A stretch of 26,435 nucleotides of DNA, taken from IMG/VR virus record IMGVR_UViG_3300044681_000864, positions 1 through 26,435 of that record. One strand, written 5' to 3'. The stretch comes from a virus. The position numbers were made by a program, and so were the translations under genes. Shown in pieces: positions 1-8,522 of the stretch (the stretch's first letter is position 1; each line of letters begins with the position of its first letter). The notes under the pieces were generated by a model. The model was not told where the DNA came from and searched no databases. It worked only from the letters and a program-made list of their open reading frames with translations.

Positions 1-221
<221 letters not shown>

Positions 222-231
222 TTCATAGGTT

Positions 232-303
232 GCCTCCTTAACTCAGGGGTAGAGTACCCGCCTTGTAAGCGGGTTGTCGTAGGTTCAAATCCTACAGGAG
301 GCT
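232..303 (+). tRNA. tRNA-Thr (anticodon TGT)
   Basis: A full cloverleaf can be folded: acceptor stem GCCTCCT/AGGAGGC, D arm with AGGGGTAGA, anticodon stem CCCGC/GCGGG around the loop CTTGTAA (anticodon TGT, reads ACA), and T arm GTAGG/CCTAC with loop TTCAAAT. The discriminator base is T and no CCA is encoded. It stands alone between katG and a leaderless gene. A tRNA beside a host-like gene could also be an attachment site, but no second copy of its 3' end was noticed in the window. Confidence 0.95.
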
Positions 304-311
304 CAAAGGAG

Positions 312-317
312 TATAAT
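312..317 (+). promoter_or_regulatory. -10 box (TATAAT) of a leaderless gene
   Basis: TATAAT ends 6 nt before the ATG at 324, so the predicted transcript start falls on the ATG itself. No usable Shine-Dalgarno lies between them. The -35 region would overlap the 3' end of tRNA-Thr and has no TTGACA-like match. Confidence 0.65.
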
Positions 318-323
318 TAAAAT

Positions 324-1004
324 ATGGAAGAACCACAAATTTTACATAATATGGATTATGATTTTGACATTTGGAATAAAACTAATGATCCAGTCTTTTC
401 TGACATAAGTTTAAAATCAAGATTGCCCAAAAAGTGGGTTGAGTTTAAATATATTCAGAAATATAAAAATTCAATCATAAAGCCTATAAATAGATATGTA
501 GAAAAACTCTGTCCACCTCCTAAACTAATATCTATAGAAAATAATATTGTAAGACTAAGGCAGGGTAATCATGCAGAATTTTTCTTATTGATTAATGAGG
601 ATGGATCATTCTATAATTTAGATAGGCCATGGATGAGGCAGTACTACAATACTGCAGGTCAAATAAAAGAGCCAAAAGATTGTTTTCCTGGGACATATAT
701 TTTTTACACCCCCTGGTATATTGATGCCGATGTGAAAATATTTTATGAAAAACCAGAAGAGGAGACTGCATTTTTTGTATATAATAATATTTCTATTCAC
801 AAAGAGATAACTGAAAAAGATCGTTATATAGAGCCAGACTTTATAAGGTTTCATTTTAAAAAAGAAGGGGACCATATGGATAGGCCAGGGTTTGGAAAGA
901 TACCAAGACAAACCCCAATGTTTGACATTGTTTTTGAATGCAATGATATAATGTTAAAGAGAATAAGGGAGTTTTATGAACAAAATAATGTTTTATCCAT
1001 TTAA
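324..1004 (+). CDS. Hypothetical protein, possible divergent IPDWYK-family relative
   Basis: A 226-aa soluble protein with no signal peptide or membrane segment, apparently translated from a leaderless mRNA. I do not recognise a catalytic motif. It overlaps by 29 nt the first of two clear IPDWYK-family genes. Its C-terminal part (FHFKKEG, then FGKIPRQTPMFDIVF) resembles in pattern the family signature IEKNFKGVIKQGTPLIQAIP, so it may be a strongly diverged paralogue. That link is weak and rests on a pattern seen by eye. Function unknown. Confidence 0.75.
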   Translation: MEEPQILHNMDYDFDIWNKTNDPVFSDISLKSRLPKKWVEFKYIQKYKNSIIKPINRYVEKLCPPPKLISIENNIVRLRQGNHAEFFLLINEDGSFYNLDRPWMRQYYNTAGQIKEPKDCFPGTYIFYTPWYIDADVKIFYEKPEEETAFFVYNNISIHKEITEKDRYIEPDFIRFHFKKEGDHMDRPGFGKIPRQTPMFDIVFECNDIMLKRIREFYEQNNVLSI

Positions 1005-1704
1005 TGCAAAAACAACAGATTTTGCACCAGCGCCGTATCCAGCATCAAAAAATATACCAGATTGGTATAAAAAACAACCAGGAACTGTTGCAGAAAAAGA
1101 AGAACAGTCGATGCTTAAGGGCGCAAGCACATCTACCATAAAAAGATGTATGCCAATATTTGACTTTATGACTGCGGGATATATTATTCCAGTTCCTATG
1201 GATATTTATATAGATGCAACAAATCCTGAAAAATTATCTTGGTCTGTTCCAATGGGCGTAAAACATTTCGGGATAGATATGGTTTCAAGTCATTCAAGAG
1301 AACAATATTCTCACTACCCAATTGATCTTGATAGATATCATAAAGATTTATTTAGAATAATGCCATTTTGGTTTGTTAAGACAGAGCCTGGATATAGTTG
1401 TCTTTATATGAACCCAATTCATAATGACTTAGTTCCATTTTGGACATTTGGCGGTCTGGTAGACACTGATACATTTATAACAGATGGCCACATATCTTTG
1501 CTTATAGAGAAAAATTTTAAGGGTGTAATAAAACAAGGAACCCCACTAATACAGGCCATACCTTTTAAAAGAGACGACTGGCAAATGGAATTAGTTTCTC
1601 CTGATATTGCCGATAAAGAACTTACTAAGCAAAGAACTTGGCTTAGAAGCACCTTTATAAATAGTTACAAGCATAAGTTTAGATCTAAAAAAACATGGAA
1701 TTAA
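976..1704 (+). CDS. IPDWYK-family conserved phage-type protein, copy 1
   Basis: A 242-aa member of a family found three times in this window. Shared marks, in order: NIPDWYKK near residue 27, KRCMPIFDFMTAGYIIP near 55-71, EPGYSCLYMNPIHNDLVPF near 138-156, and KNFKGVIKQGTPLIQAIPFKRDDW near the C-terminus. Related proteins occur in T4-like cyanophages; I believe this is the DUF6065 group, but that name needs checking. No catalytic triad or membrane segment is visible. It overlaps the preceding gene by 29 nt and the next copy by 10 nt, so translation is probably coupled. Function unknown. Confidence 0.85.
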   Translation: MNKIMFYPFNAKTTDFAPAPYPASKNIPDWYKKQPGTVAEKEEQSMLKGASTSTIKRCMPIFDFMTAGYIIPVPMDIYIDATNPEKLSWSVPMGVKHFGIDMVSSHSREQYSHYPIDLDRYHKDLFRIMPFWFVKTEPGYSCLYMNPIHNDLVPFWTFGGLVDTDTFITDGHISLLIEKNFKGVIKQGTPLIQAIPFKRDDWQMELVSPDIADKELTKQRTWLRSTFINSYKHKFRSKKTWN

Positions 1705-2462
1705 CTAATTTAATTAAATTTACACCAGGGTTTACGGGACATTCTGGTAGGTTAACGCTTCCAGTTCCAGCAATTAAAAATGTTCCAGAGTGGTATAAGT
1801 CTCTTGCTAAATTTGATAAGTCAAATGATGATATTACTTTAGGTGTAAAAAACAATATAGGCGTAGATGGCGCTCTTGTCTCTACTAAAATGTGTATGCC
1901 ATTTTTTGATGCTTTAACTGGAGGATATCATTATGTGCTAGAAGATGATGTTCATGTTAGTTTAGATAAAAATGGTAAGCCTACAATGACTTGGGGCGGA
2001 GATGTTATGATGGTAGACAAAAGGCCAATCATAGATATTCCAGTTCCAGATAATTGTCATCCAATACATTATGGTTGGCGTATGAATTGGTATTATGAAA
2101 CTCCGCCAGGATACTCTGTTTTAATAACACACCCCATGAATAGATATGATCTTCCGTTTTATACAATGTCTGGTATTGTAGAGTCGGATATATGGGGGCT
2201 GCCAGTTTTTACAGCATTTTTCTTAAAAAGAAATTTTATCGGAACAATTAAAAAAGGAACTCCAATATTTCAAATATTTCCATTTAAAAGAGAAAATTGG
2301 GAACTTGAGGAAGTTGAAACAGAAGAGTCATTAGACGAGCACGAGTTAAGGGCAGAAAATAGACGTTCTAGACTGTACGGATATTATAAACAAACGGCTT
2401 GGCGCAGAAAGATTTTTGGATTAAAAAATGTTTTTGATAAAGAGATCAGGCATGATGACTAA
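1695..2462 (+). CDS. IPDWYK-family conserved phage-type protein, copy 2
   Basis: A 255-aa tandem paralogue of the gene just upstream. It repeats the same marks: NVPEWYKS near residue 28, KMCMPFFDALTGGYHYVL, PPGYSVLITHPMNRYDLPFY, and KRNFIGTIKKGTPIFQIFPF. It has a longer, acidic and arginine-rich tail (residues about 205-255). The start overlaps the end of copy 1 and the stop overlaps the start of the glycosyltransferase-like gene, giving an uninterrupted co-transcribed block. Tandem duplication followed by divergence is the simplest origin. Function unknown. Confidence 0.85.
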   Translation: MELTNLIKFTPGFTGHSGRLTLPVPAIKNVPEWYKSLAKFDKSNDDITLGVKNNIGVDGALVSTKMCMPFFDALTGGYHYVLEDDVHVSLDKNGKPTMTWGGDVMMVDKRPIIDIPVPDNCHPIHYGWRMNWYYETPPGYSVLITHPMNRYDLPFYTMSGIVESDIWGLPVFTAFFLKRNFIGTIKKGTPIFQIFPFKRENWELEEVETEESLDEHELRAENRRSRLYGYYKQTAWRRKIFGLKNVFDKEIRHDD

Positions 2463-3321
2463 ACAAATAACTGTATGCATTTATACCTATAAAGGTAAAC
2501 AGATTAAGGATGTGCTTACATCTCTTTTTTCAAATGCCAATGATGTTTCAAAAATTAATGTTTTATTAATAGATCAAAATCCAATAGATAGAAAAAAGGC
2601 TTTAGCGAATGAATTTGATATAAACTATATTCATGTTTTTTGGGACTCCTTATATGGTCCATGTTTTCATAAATCAGTTGCTATTAATAATAGCGAGTCT
2701 GAATACTTTATGTTATTGGGAGAAAACTCTATACTATATAAAGACTGGGATATTAATTTTATAAATTTTTTAGAAAATAAAAATGCCGTATTATCAGATA
2801 ACAAAAAAATAAAAATTAAAAGTAAAAATATTTTTTATATTGAAAAAGAATATGAAGAGTCTAATAATTTTGAATTGAATAATTTTATATCAAGAGATTT
2901 TATTTTTGCCAAAACAGAAACCATAAAGAAAATTAATTATCCAGATTATTTAAAATATAATGGAGAAGAAGAATCTTTGTCTTTGCAATTTTTTACGGAA
3001 GGAATCGATATATATTCTATTCCAACAAATATGCTACATTGTAATCAAGATAAACCAATAACAAATACCTATACCCCATTTTCTTTAAATCACGAATATA
3101 ATGAAATAGTCGCACTATTTAAGTTTGGTCAAAATAAATATATTAACATAAAAAATAAAAATAGAACACTATTAGATTTTTCAAAATATCATAATTTTGA
3201 TTTTACGTCTTTATGCTATCTGCCATTTCAAACAAATGATATATCATATGATCCAGATCAATTAAATTTTAATCAAATAGATGCTAGGAAATTTGTTGCC
3301 AGAACAAAGGCAATTCATTAA
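2452..3321 (+). CDS. PF11397-like glycosyltransferase paralogue with degenerate metal motif
   Basis: About 289 aa. The chosen start is ATG 2452 or 2455, overlapping the stop of the preceding gene; an earlier in-frame ATG (2428) lies deep in that gene. The N-terminus (QITVCIYTYKG, NVLLIDQNP) fits the nucleotide-sugar fold of family A transferases. The C-terminal half matches the protein at 6044-7021 block by block: FIFAKTE, the GEEESLSLQF stretch, and LFKFGQNKYI. Where the paralogue has DAH, this protein has GEN (MLLGENSIL), so metal-nucleotide binding may be lost or altered. It probably acts in the cytoplasm on a glycan or protein. Family call moderate; activity doubtful. Confidence 0.7.
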   Translation: MMTKQITVCIYTYKGKQIKDVLTSLFSNANDVSKINVLLIDQNPIDRKKALANEFDINYIHVFWDSLYGPCFHKSVAINNSESEYFMLLGENSILYKDWDINFINFLENKNAVLSDNKKIKIKSKNIFYIEKEYEESNNFELNNFISRDFIFAKTETIKKINYPDYLKYNGEEESLSLQFFTEGIDIYSIPTNMLHCNQDKPITNTYTPFSLNHEYNEIVALFKFGQNKYINIKNKNRTLLDFSKYHNFDFTSLCYLPFQTNDISYDPDQLNFNQIDARKFVARTKAIH

Positions 3322-3324
3322 TGG

Positions 3325-3330
3325 TATAAT
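3325..3330 (+). promoter_or_regulatory. Internal -10 box (TATAAT) with short leader
   Basis: TATAAT lies 15 nt before ATG 3346, and the predicted start of transcription coincides with a good ribosome site (AGGAGG, 3336-3341). This gives the oxygenase and following genes their own promoter inside the plus-strand run, in the only clear gap (24 nt) between genes here. Confidence 0.55.
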
Positions 3331-3345
3331 AAAATAGGAGGAATT

Positions 3346-3942
3346 ATGCATAGAATAACGGTAATAGAAAATTTTATTTTGCCAGAAGACGCAAAAACAC
3401 TTATAGATCAGCAACTTGATCCAAACTCAGAAAGAAATCCATATCCAGAATACTACTCTGCCAGATATGGGGGAACTTCTTTACCCTACAATAAGATAGT
3501 TCAAGATATAATGATCAAATATGGACATAAGGCAAACTCTATGCACAAGTCTTTAAATGGTTATAAAAATGATATTTATGTGTTCAAGGGCTTTGGCTCA
3601 CATTGGACAACTGGATCAAAGGGTGGCCTACACATAGATGCTCAAGATCCAGAACCTTGGATTGAATGGAGCACTGTAATATATCTTAACCACGAATCAG
3701 AATATGATGGGGGACTAATATATTTTCCAAACCAAGAATTTGTTTATAAACCTAAGCAGTATTCTGCAGTATTTTTCCCAGGCGCTGGTAGCGAATACAT
3801 ACATGGAATAACAACTGTAACTCGTGGTAATAGGTTTACATCACTATATATGCACACAAGCGACCCAACACATGTAGATCCAGAGTATCATCCTGGTCAA
3901 AATAAATATAGAGCATTGGAGTTTCCTCTTGTCAGACAATAA
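3346..3942 (+). CDS. 2-oxoglutarate/Fe(II)-dependent oxygenase (1 of 6)
   Basis: A 198-aa prolyl-4-hydroxylase-like oxygenase. Iron ligands are H96 and D98 (GGLHIDAQD) and H153 (EYIHGITTV); R163 in GNRFTS is placed to bind the carboxylate of 2-oxoglutarate. YLNHESEYDGGLIYF corresponds to the conserved strand before the second histidine. Such enzymes hydroxylate proteins, small molecules or nucleic acids using O2 and 2-oxoglutarate; the substrate here is unknown. It has its own promoter and AGGAGG site and overlaps the next oxygenase by 14 nt. The sequence is only distantly like the other five in the window, so these are not recent copies. Confidence 0.9.
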   Translation: MHRITVIENFILPEDAKTLIDQQLDPNSERNPYPEYYSARYGGTSLPYNKIVQDIMIKYGHKANSMHKSLNGYKNDIYVFKGFGSHWTTGSKGGLHIDAQDPEPWIEWSTVIYLNHESEYDGGLIYFPNQEFVYKPKQYSAVFFPGAGSEYIHGITTVTRGNRFTSLYMHTSDPTHVDPEYHPGQNKYRALEFPLVRQ

Positions 3943-4603
3943 CTTACAGCATGAGGTGCTAGACCTAGGTCTTGTTTATTATAAAAATATACTAAAAAAT
4001 CCAAAAGAGTTGATAGAGCGTATTGAAAATTTAGATAAAAGATATCATGAAGAAAAGCCACAGGACTACGAAACATCTGTGCGCCCGTGGATACCTTGGA
4101 AAAATGATAATGGATCTGAAGAAATTTTTAATTATCAAAAGTTTATTCCACAAGTAAAACATATAGCGCCATGGGATAAATATAAAGACGAACAAAACTT
4201 TATTTCTTCAGAATTATTTGGGGCATTAGACATAACATTAGAGCACTACTCTACATCTTTATACCCCTTTGCTAAAAAAAATATAAAGTCTCGTGAACAA
4301 ACGATGCATTTACTTAGATATGACAAAACTGGTCATTTGCCAGCACATCAAGATCAAGGAGTAAGCACAAGAGTTTTATCAGTTCTTCTTTATCTAAATG
4401 ATGATTACGAAGGAGGAGAAATAGAGTTTAGACACTCTAATATAAAAATAAAACCAGAGCCAGGAAGCGTATTATTTTTCCCTTCTAACTTTTTATATGT
4501 TCACGAAGTATATCCTGTAACTAAAGGTCCTAGATACGCATTACCAAATTGGTATCACAATGTAGCGGGGGATCAATTTAGAAATTCGACTGGCCAAGAA
4601 TGA
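3929..4603 (+). CDS. 2-oxoglutarate/Fe(II)-dependent oxygenase (2 of 6)
   Basis: A 224-aa oxygenase of the prolyl-4-hydroxylase type. Ligands: H140 and D142 (PAHQDQG), H192 (YVHEV), R202 (GPRYAL). YLNDDYEGGEIEF is the standard subfamily strand. The start is a TTG: there is no nearer ATG, and GGAG at 3918-3921 lies 7 nt upstream, inside the preceding gene. The stop overlaps the start of the carbamoyltransferase (ATGA), so the three genes are likely translated together. Substrate unknown. Confidence 0.9.
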   Translation: MSDNNLQHEVLDLGLVYYKNILKNPKELIERIENLDKRYHEEKPQDYETSVRPWIPWKNDNGSEEIFNYQKFIPQVKHIAPWDKYKDEQNFISSELFGALDITLEHYSTSLYPFAKKNIKSREQTMHLLRYDKTGHLPAHQDQGVSTRVLSVLLYLNDDYEGGEIEFRHSNIKIKPEPGSVLFFPSNFLYVHEVYPVTKGPRYALPNWYHNVAGDQFRNSTGQE

Positions 4604-6051
4604 AAATTTTAGGAATTAATGAAACAACCCATGATGCATCCGTATCATTAATAGAAGATGGTAATATTTTGTTTGCTGGTCATGCTGAAAGATATAGCAA
4701 ACAAAAAAATGACTGGTTTACAAATGACGAACTTATAAATGAAGCGTTAAGTTATGGTATGCCAGATAAAATAGCATACTATGAAAATAGATTTCTTAAA
4801 AAAATACGAATTAAAACTAGAGGCGGATTTGGTGGGGGGAAGCCATACTTCTTAGAAAGAAAAGATTTAAAGTGGATACCAAGAGAATCATTTAGTCATC
4901 ATCATTCTCATGCTGCTGCTGGTTATTACACAAGTAATTTTAATGATGCCGTAGTTGTAGTACTAGATGCAATAGGTGAATTTAATACCTCCACCATCTG
5001 GGTGGGAGAAGGCGACAATTTAAAACGAGTTTATACAAAGAATTATCCATTTAGTTTTGGATTATTTTATTCGGCCTTCACACAGTTGGTGGGATTAAGG
5101 CCAAATGAAGAAGAATATATATTTATGGGTATGGCAGCATATGGAGATTGGACAAGATATTATCTTAAAGTAAAAGAATATTTTCCAGATATAAATACAC
5201 AAAAATATAATTTTCATAAAGGGATCATTGATTGGGGAGAACATATAGGATATAGGGAGCAGTTTGATATTGCTGCTGCTGTTCAGAGGGTATACGAAGA
5301 AAGACTAGTTAATTTTATGGCTATGGCTAAACAAATAACAGGCAAAAGAAATCTAGTATTCATGGGTGGATGCGCCCTTAACTGTGCAGCGAATACAATG
5401 CTCTGGAGGATGTTTGATGATGTCTGGATTATGCCAAACCCAGGAGATGCTGGATCGTCTCTAGGAGCGGCTGCAGCAGCCTATAACGGGCATTTAAAAT
5501 GGAAGCATCCATATCTTGGCCATGATTTAGGTGGGGAATATCCAGTAAAATCTATTATGGCAGAATTAATAAAAAATAAAATTGCTGCGGTAGCAACGGG
5601 CAGAGCAGAATACGGTCCAAGAGCATTAGGAAATAGATCAATTTTTGCTGATCCAAGGGACCCAAATATTAAAGATAAAGTTAATTTAATTAAAAAGAGA
5701 GAAATGTTTAGGCCATTTGCTCCAGTAATATTAGAGGAGCATGCACATGAATGGTTTGATATGAAATATACATCACCATATATGCAATATACCCCTAAAT
5801 GCTTAAAGCCTGATCTAATACCTTCAGTTGTTCATAAGGATGGAACTTCTAGAGTACAGACGGTAAATAAAGATCAACATCCAGGACTTTACAATTTACT
5901 TTCAGAATGGTATGATGTAACTGGTATTCCAGTATTATTGAATACAAGTTTGAACATAAAGGGGCAGCCCTTGATCAATGATTTATCAGACGTCTATGAA
6001 TGGCAAAATTCTTATAATGCTATAATTATAACAGGAGAAAATAATGTCTAA
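4600..6051 (+). CDS. Carbamoyltransferase, NodU/CmcH family
   Basis: A 483-aa protein with both halves of the family. The Kae1-like N-terminal part has the opening MKILGINETTHDASVSLIED, the metal-binding histidines in SHHHSHAAAGYY (residues about 99-110), and MGGCALNC. GDAGSSLGAA and GRAEYGPRALGNRS belong to the C-terminal half, with FRPFAPVIL further on. These enzymes use carbamoyl phosphate and ATP to carbamoylate a hydroxyl on a sugar or antibiotic. The length is somewhat shorter than cellular relatives (about 550-600 aa). Carbamoyltransferases of this kind are known in marine cyanophages. Start overlaps the oxygenase by 4 nt. The acceptor may be a glycan made with the neighbouring glycosyltransferases (inference). 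Confidence 0.92.
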   Translation: MKILGINETTHDASVSLIEDGNILFAGHAERYSKQKNDWFTNDELINEALSYGMPDKIAYYENRFLKKIRIKTRGGFGGGKPYFLERKDLKWIPRESFSHHHSHAAAGYYTSNFNDAVVVVLDAIGEFNTSTIWVGEGDNLKRVYTKNYPFSFGLFYSAFTQLVGLRPNEEEYIFMGMAAYGDWTRYYLKVKEYFPDINTQKYNFHKGIIDWGEHIGYREQFDIAAAVQRVYEERLVNFMAMAKQITGKRNLVFMGGCALNCAANTMLWRMFDDVWIMPNPGDAGSSLGAAAAAYNGHLKWKHPYLGHDLGGEYPVKSIMAELIKNKIAAVATGRAEYGPRALGNRSIFADPRDPNIKDKVNLIKKREMFRPFAPVILEEHAHEWFDMKYTSPYMQYTPKCLKPDLIPSVVHKDGTSRVQTVNKDQHPGLYNLLSEWYDVTGIPVLLNTSLNIKGQPLINDLSDVYEWQNSYNAIIITGENNV

Positions 6052-7021
6052 AATATTTATTTCTATAGCAGCATGGGAAGATAAACATTTACTGGACACA
6101 ATGAGGGATGCTATAAAAAATGCTAAAAATCCAGAAAACTTAGTTTTTGGTTTGGGATTAAAGTATGAAAATGAACCAAGTTTTGAAGAATTTTCCAACA
6201 CAATAAAAATTGTTAGGGATAAAGAAATTAATAGCGGAGTTCCAGGAATTATAGGAATAAGGCAAGCAATTAGAAATCTTATAACTGATGAAGAATATTT
6301 TATGGGGATAGATGCACATGCAGAGTTTTTAGAAAATTGGGATATAAAATTAAAAAATGATATAGAAGAGTTAAAACTAATAAATAACAAAACTATAATA
6401 TCAAGACAAGCGACTCCAAAGTTTCAGGGACAAATTAATACCTACACCAAATGGCACATGGGTGGAAGTTTAAATAATTTTAGAATAGGTGGCAATTTAA
6501 TAGATTCAAATACAGAAGATTATATTAATAAAAATGATTTTAATAATAAATATTTTAAAAACTATTATATTTCTTGTAATTTTATTTTTGCAAAAGTAGA
6601 AGATATTTTGAAAATAAGTTGGCCATCATATCATAAATATCCACATGAGGAGCCAGAGCAAAGCCTTGTAATATATTGTCAAGGATATAATGTAGTTAGT
6701 CCAAAATCTGGATATTTATATCACTTTACTGGAAATGATAGCAAGTATATATTTGATAATAAAAATGGATATGATGAAAAATGGTGGAACTTTTTGGGTG
6801 GAGATAGGTCTAAAAAAGAAAACTGGTCTAAGATTTGGATCTTAGATGATTACGAAATGATATTAGAAGTAAGTAAATTATTTATGTTTGGTAAAAATAA
6901 ATATTTTTCTTTGTTAGAAATGGAAAAAAACTATAAAACATTTTATGAGTTAGTTGATCTTAAAAATGAATATGATAGAATAGTTAAAGAAGAAATAAAT
7001 TATACTCAGGAGAAGGTGTGA
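6044..7021 (+). CDS. Glycosyltransferase, PF11397 (GlcNAc-transferase-like)
   Basis: A 325-aa protein. The start (ISIAAWED, then DTMRDAIKNAKNPENLVFGL) and the motif YFMGIDAHAEFLENWDIKL near residues 85-105 fit the PF11397 family, where the DxH triad sits in place of the usual DxD for metal and UDP-sugar binding. IFAKVEDI and HEEPEQSLVIYCQGYNV follow. It is a paralogue of the gene at 2452-3321 but keeps the DAH triad, so it is the better candidate for an active enzyme. GGAG lies just upstream of ATG 6044, inside the end of the carbamoyltransferase gene. Donor and acceptor unknown. Confidence 0.82.
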   Translation: MSKIFISIAAWEDKHLLDTMRDAIKNAKNPENLVFGLGLKYENEPSFEEFSNTIKIVRDKEINSGVPGIIGIRQAIRNLITDEEYFMGIDAHAEFLENWDIKLKNDIEELKLINNKTIISRQATPKFQGQINTYTKWHMGGSLNNFRIGGNLIDSNTEDYINKNDFNNKYFKNYYISCNFIFAKVEDILKISWPSYHKYPHEEPEQSLVIYCQGYNVVSPKSGYLYHFTGNDSKYIFDNKNGYDEKWWNFLGGDRSKKENWSKIWILDDYEMILEVSKLFMFGKNKYFSLLEMEKNYKTFYELVDLKNEYDRIVKEEINYTQEKV

Positions 7022-7239
7022 TGGAATCTAAAAAAAGAAGCCTATTGAAAACATTAAGTTGGGAGACATTCCACTTAATTGGAGTTGCTGGAGTGATCGC
7101 AGTAGTAACATACATGATAACTGGCGAAGTAGAGTATGAATATGCTACCTTGGGCGCATTGGCATATATTTTATGGGAAGCATTAGGTTACTTTTTACAC
7201 GAAAGAGTTTGGGCCAAGTTTGGCAAGGAGGTAAAATAA
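7021..7239 (+). CDS. DUF2061-like small membrane protein
   Basis: A 72-aa protein starting at the ATG that overlaps the preceding TGA; a GTG one codon earlier is also possible, and AGGAG precedes both. Two hydrophobic segments (about residues 18-32 and 42-58) are followed by YFLHERVWAKFG. The opening SLLKTLSWETFH, the T-G turn and the C-terminal HERVW box are the hallmarks of DUF2061, inner-membrane proteins of unknown role. Confidence 0.8.
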   Translation: MESKKRSLLKTLSWETFHLIGVAGVIAVVTYMITGEVEYEYATLGALAYILWEALGYFLHERVWAKFGKEVK

Positions 7240-7346
7240 TGAGAATTAAGATAATCAAATTCGTAGTAAAAATATTAGGATACGAATGGTCTGGCGATAA
7301 TGTTAATTTGCCAGTGTGGCAAGTCAAGGCTAAGAAAAAGAAGTAA
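7239..7346 (+). CDS. 35-aa basic hypothetical protein
   Basis: A short gene joined to its upstream neighbour by TAATG, with AAGGAGG about 9 nt before its ATG. The product starts MRIKIIKFVVKILGYEW and ends VKAKKKK, so it has a hydrophobic-basic N-terminal helix and a lysine tail. It sits in the gap between DUF2061 and the FmdB-like gene. Ribosome site and tight spacing support it; no family recognised. Confidence 0.6.
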   Translation: MRIKIIKFVVKILGYEWSGDNVNLPVWQVKAKKKK

Positions 7347-7348
7347 TA

Positions 7349-7534
7349 ATGCCAGCATATGAATATGACTGCATGTCTTGTGCGGTAAGATATACCAAAG
7401 TAAGAGGTATTCAAGAAAATGATCCAGGATATTCTTGTGATACTTGCAATAAGCAATTGGTTCGTGTATACTCTAATGTAGGGGCTGTTTTTAACGGCCC
7501 TGGATTTTATACAACTGATAATAGAAAGGTATAA
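7349..7534 (+). CDS. FmdB-like zinc-ribbon protein
   Basis: A 61-aa protein with two CxxC knuckles, CMSC (residues 8-11) and CDTC (residues 30-33), in the FmdB putative regulatory-domain arrangement. The AYEYDC start and the tail VGAVFNGPGFYTTDNRK match the family's usual ending. Such proteins are common in Actinobacteria and their phages; their role is unproven, but DNA binding or regulation is assumed. Confidence 0.85.
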   Translation: MPAYEYDCMSCAVRYTKVRGIQENDPGYSCDTCNKQLVRVYSNVGAVFNGPGFYTTDNRKV

Positions 7535-7536
7535 TT

Positions 7537-7791
7537 ATGTTCAAGATGTTGGAGCACAAAGAAGAGCAGGTGTGGCTACTTGACGCAACAGATCGCTGTG
7601 ACCGTTGTGCAGCACAGGCATACGTAAAGGTTATTGGTAAAAATAATAATGACTTACTTTTTTGTGGACATCACTATAATAAAATTATGGACAACGCTGT
7701 TGGCTATGATAAAATGATGAAGTTTGCCTTAGAGATTGTTGATGAAAGAGACAGACTTATAGAAAATAAATTAATTGGTAGTGAAAATTAA
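7537..7791 (+). CDS. DUF7455-like zinc-binding protein
   Basis: An 84-aa protein with DRCDRCAAQAYVKV (CxxC) followed by LLFCGHHYNK (CxHH), the pattern of a small actinobacterial zinc protein family that I know as DUF7455. The rest is helical (residues 50-84). It follows the FmdB-like gene by 2 nt and its stop overlaps the next start. No function established. Confidence 0.8.
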   Translation: MFKMLEHKEEQVWLLDATDRCDRCAAQAYVKVIGKNNNDLLFCGHHYNKIMDNAVGYDKMMKFALEIVDERDRLIENKLIGSEN

Positions 7792-8210
7792 TGTACGAAT
7801 ATAGAGTTAAAAATGTAACCAAAGTTGTAGATGGCGACACAATTGATGTTGATATCGATCTTGGATTTAATATATCTTATTCTCAAAGAGTTAGGCTTGC
7901 TGGAATAGACACACCAGAATCAAGAACTTCTGACAAAGCAGAAAAGGTTTTAGGTCTTGAATCTAAGGAATACCTTAAATATAAATTAAAAGATGCAAAG
8001 ATTGTTGTTATTAAAACTGAAAAGCCAGACTCTTCTGAAAAGTATGGTCGAATTCTTGGTTGGCTATATGTTGATGGCAACACTGTTTCTGTAAATGATC
8101 AAATGATTGAAGAAGGATATGCTTGGGGATACCTTGGAGATACTAAGGTAAAAGACTTTGCTGCACTTGCTGCACAAAGAGAAAAGGCAAAAAATGAACG
8201 AACCAACTGA
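7791..8210 (+). CDS. Staphylococcal-nuclease-like (thermonuclease) protein
   Basis: A 139-aa SNase domain without a signal peptide, so a cytoplasmic nuclease. Key marks: VVDGDTIDV (metal-binding aspartates), RVRLAGIDTPES (arginine and aspartate of the active site), and EKYGRILGWLYV (second arginine). MIEEGYAW closes the fold. The family cleaves DNA or RNA with calcium. It may degrade host nucleic acid, which I infer from family and context. TAATG overlap with the gene upstream. Confidence 0.92.
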   Translation: MYEYRVKNVTKVVDGDTIDVDIDLGFNISYSQRVRLAGIDTPESRTSDKAEKVLGLESKEYLKYKLKDAKIVVIKTEKPDSSEKYGRILGWLYVDGNTVSVNDQMIEEGYAWGYLGDTKVKDFAALAAQREKAKNERTN

Positions 8211-8514
8211 TATAGAAAAATTAATATTATCTGGCGCATTAGAGCCTGCAGCAATAGATAAAGATAGTGGAGAAGTTTTATATAGTTTTACTTCAAAATT
8301 AGAAGAGGTAAGTCCAGAACTTCATAATAAATTAATTAATTCTATTATGTCTGCAACCATGCACTTATGGGAATTAGGGTTTTTGAATATGGATTTAACT
8401 GATCCAGACCCTATAATTTCACTAACTGATAAGGCTTATGACGAAAATGAATTATCAAAACTAGATTATGATTTAAGAAGATTTTTAGAGGATGCACGAC
8501 AAGCCTTACACTAA
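8194..8514 (+). CDS. Hypothetical 106-aa acidic protein
   Basis: The start chosen is ATG 8194 because AAAGG lies about 6 nt upstream; an earlier in-frame start (8158) would extend it further into the nuclease gene. The product is helical, acidic and soluble (EKLILSGALEPAAIDKDSGE, then LWELGFLNMDLTDPDP and DLRRFLEDARQALH). It overlaps the nuclease gene by 17 nt. No family recognised. Confidence 0.7.
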   Translation: MNEPTDIEKLILSGALEPAAIDKDSGEVLYSFTSKLEEVSPELHNKLINSIMSATMHLWELGFLNMDLTDPDPIISLTDKAYDENELSKLDYDLRRFLEDARQALH

Positions 8515-8522
8515 CAAAGTAG

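Noticed and set aside
618-911. Minus-strand 97-aa frame with hydrophobic stretches
   Set aside because: Antisense shadow of the 226-aa gene; no promoter or ribosome site and low-complexity composition.
5986-6390. Minus-strand 134-aa hydrophobic frame
   Set aside because: Antisense to the carbamoyltransferase end and glycosyltransferase start; its phenylalanine/serine/isoleucine-rich composition is what AT-rich antisense frames give.
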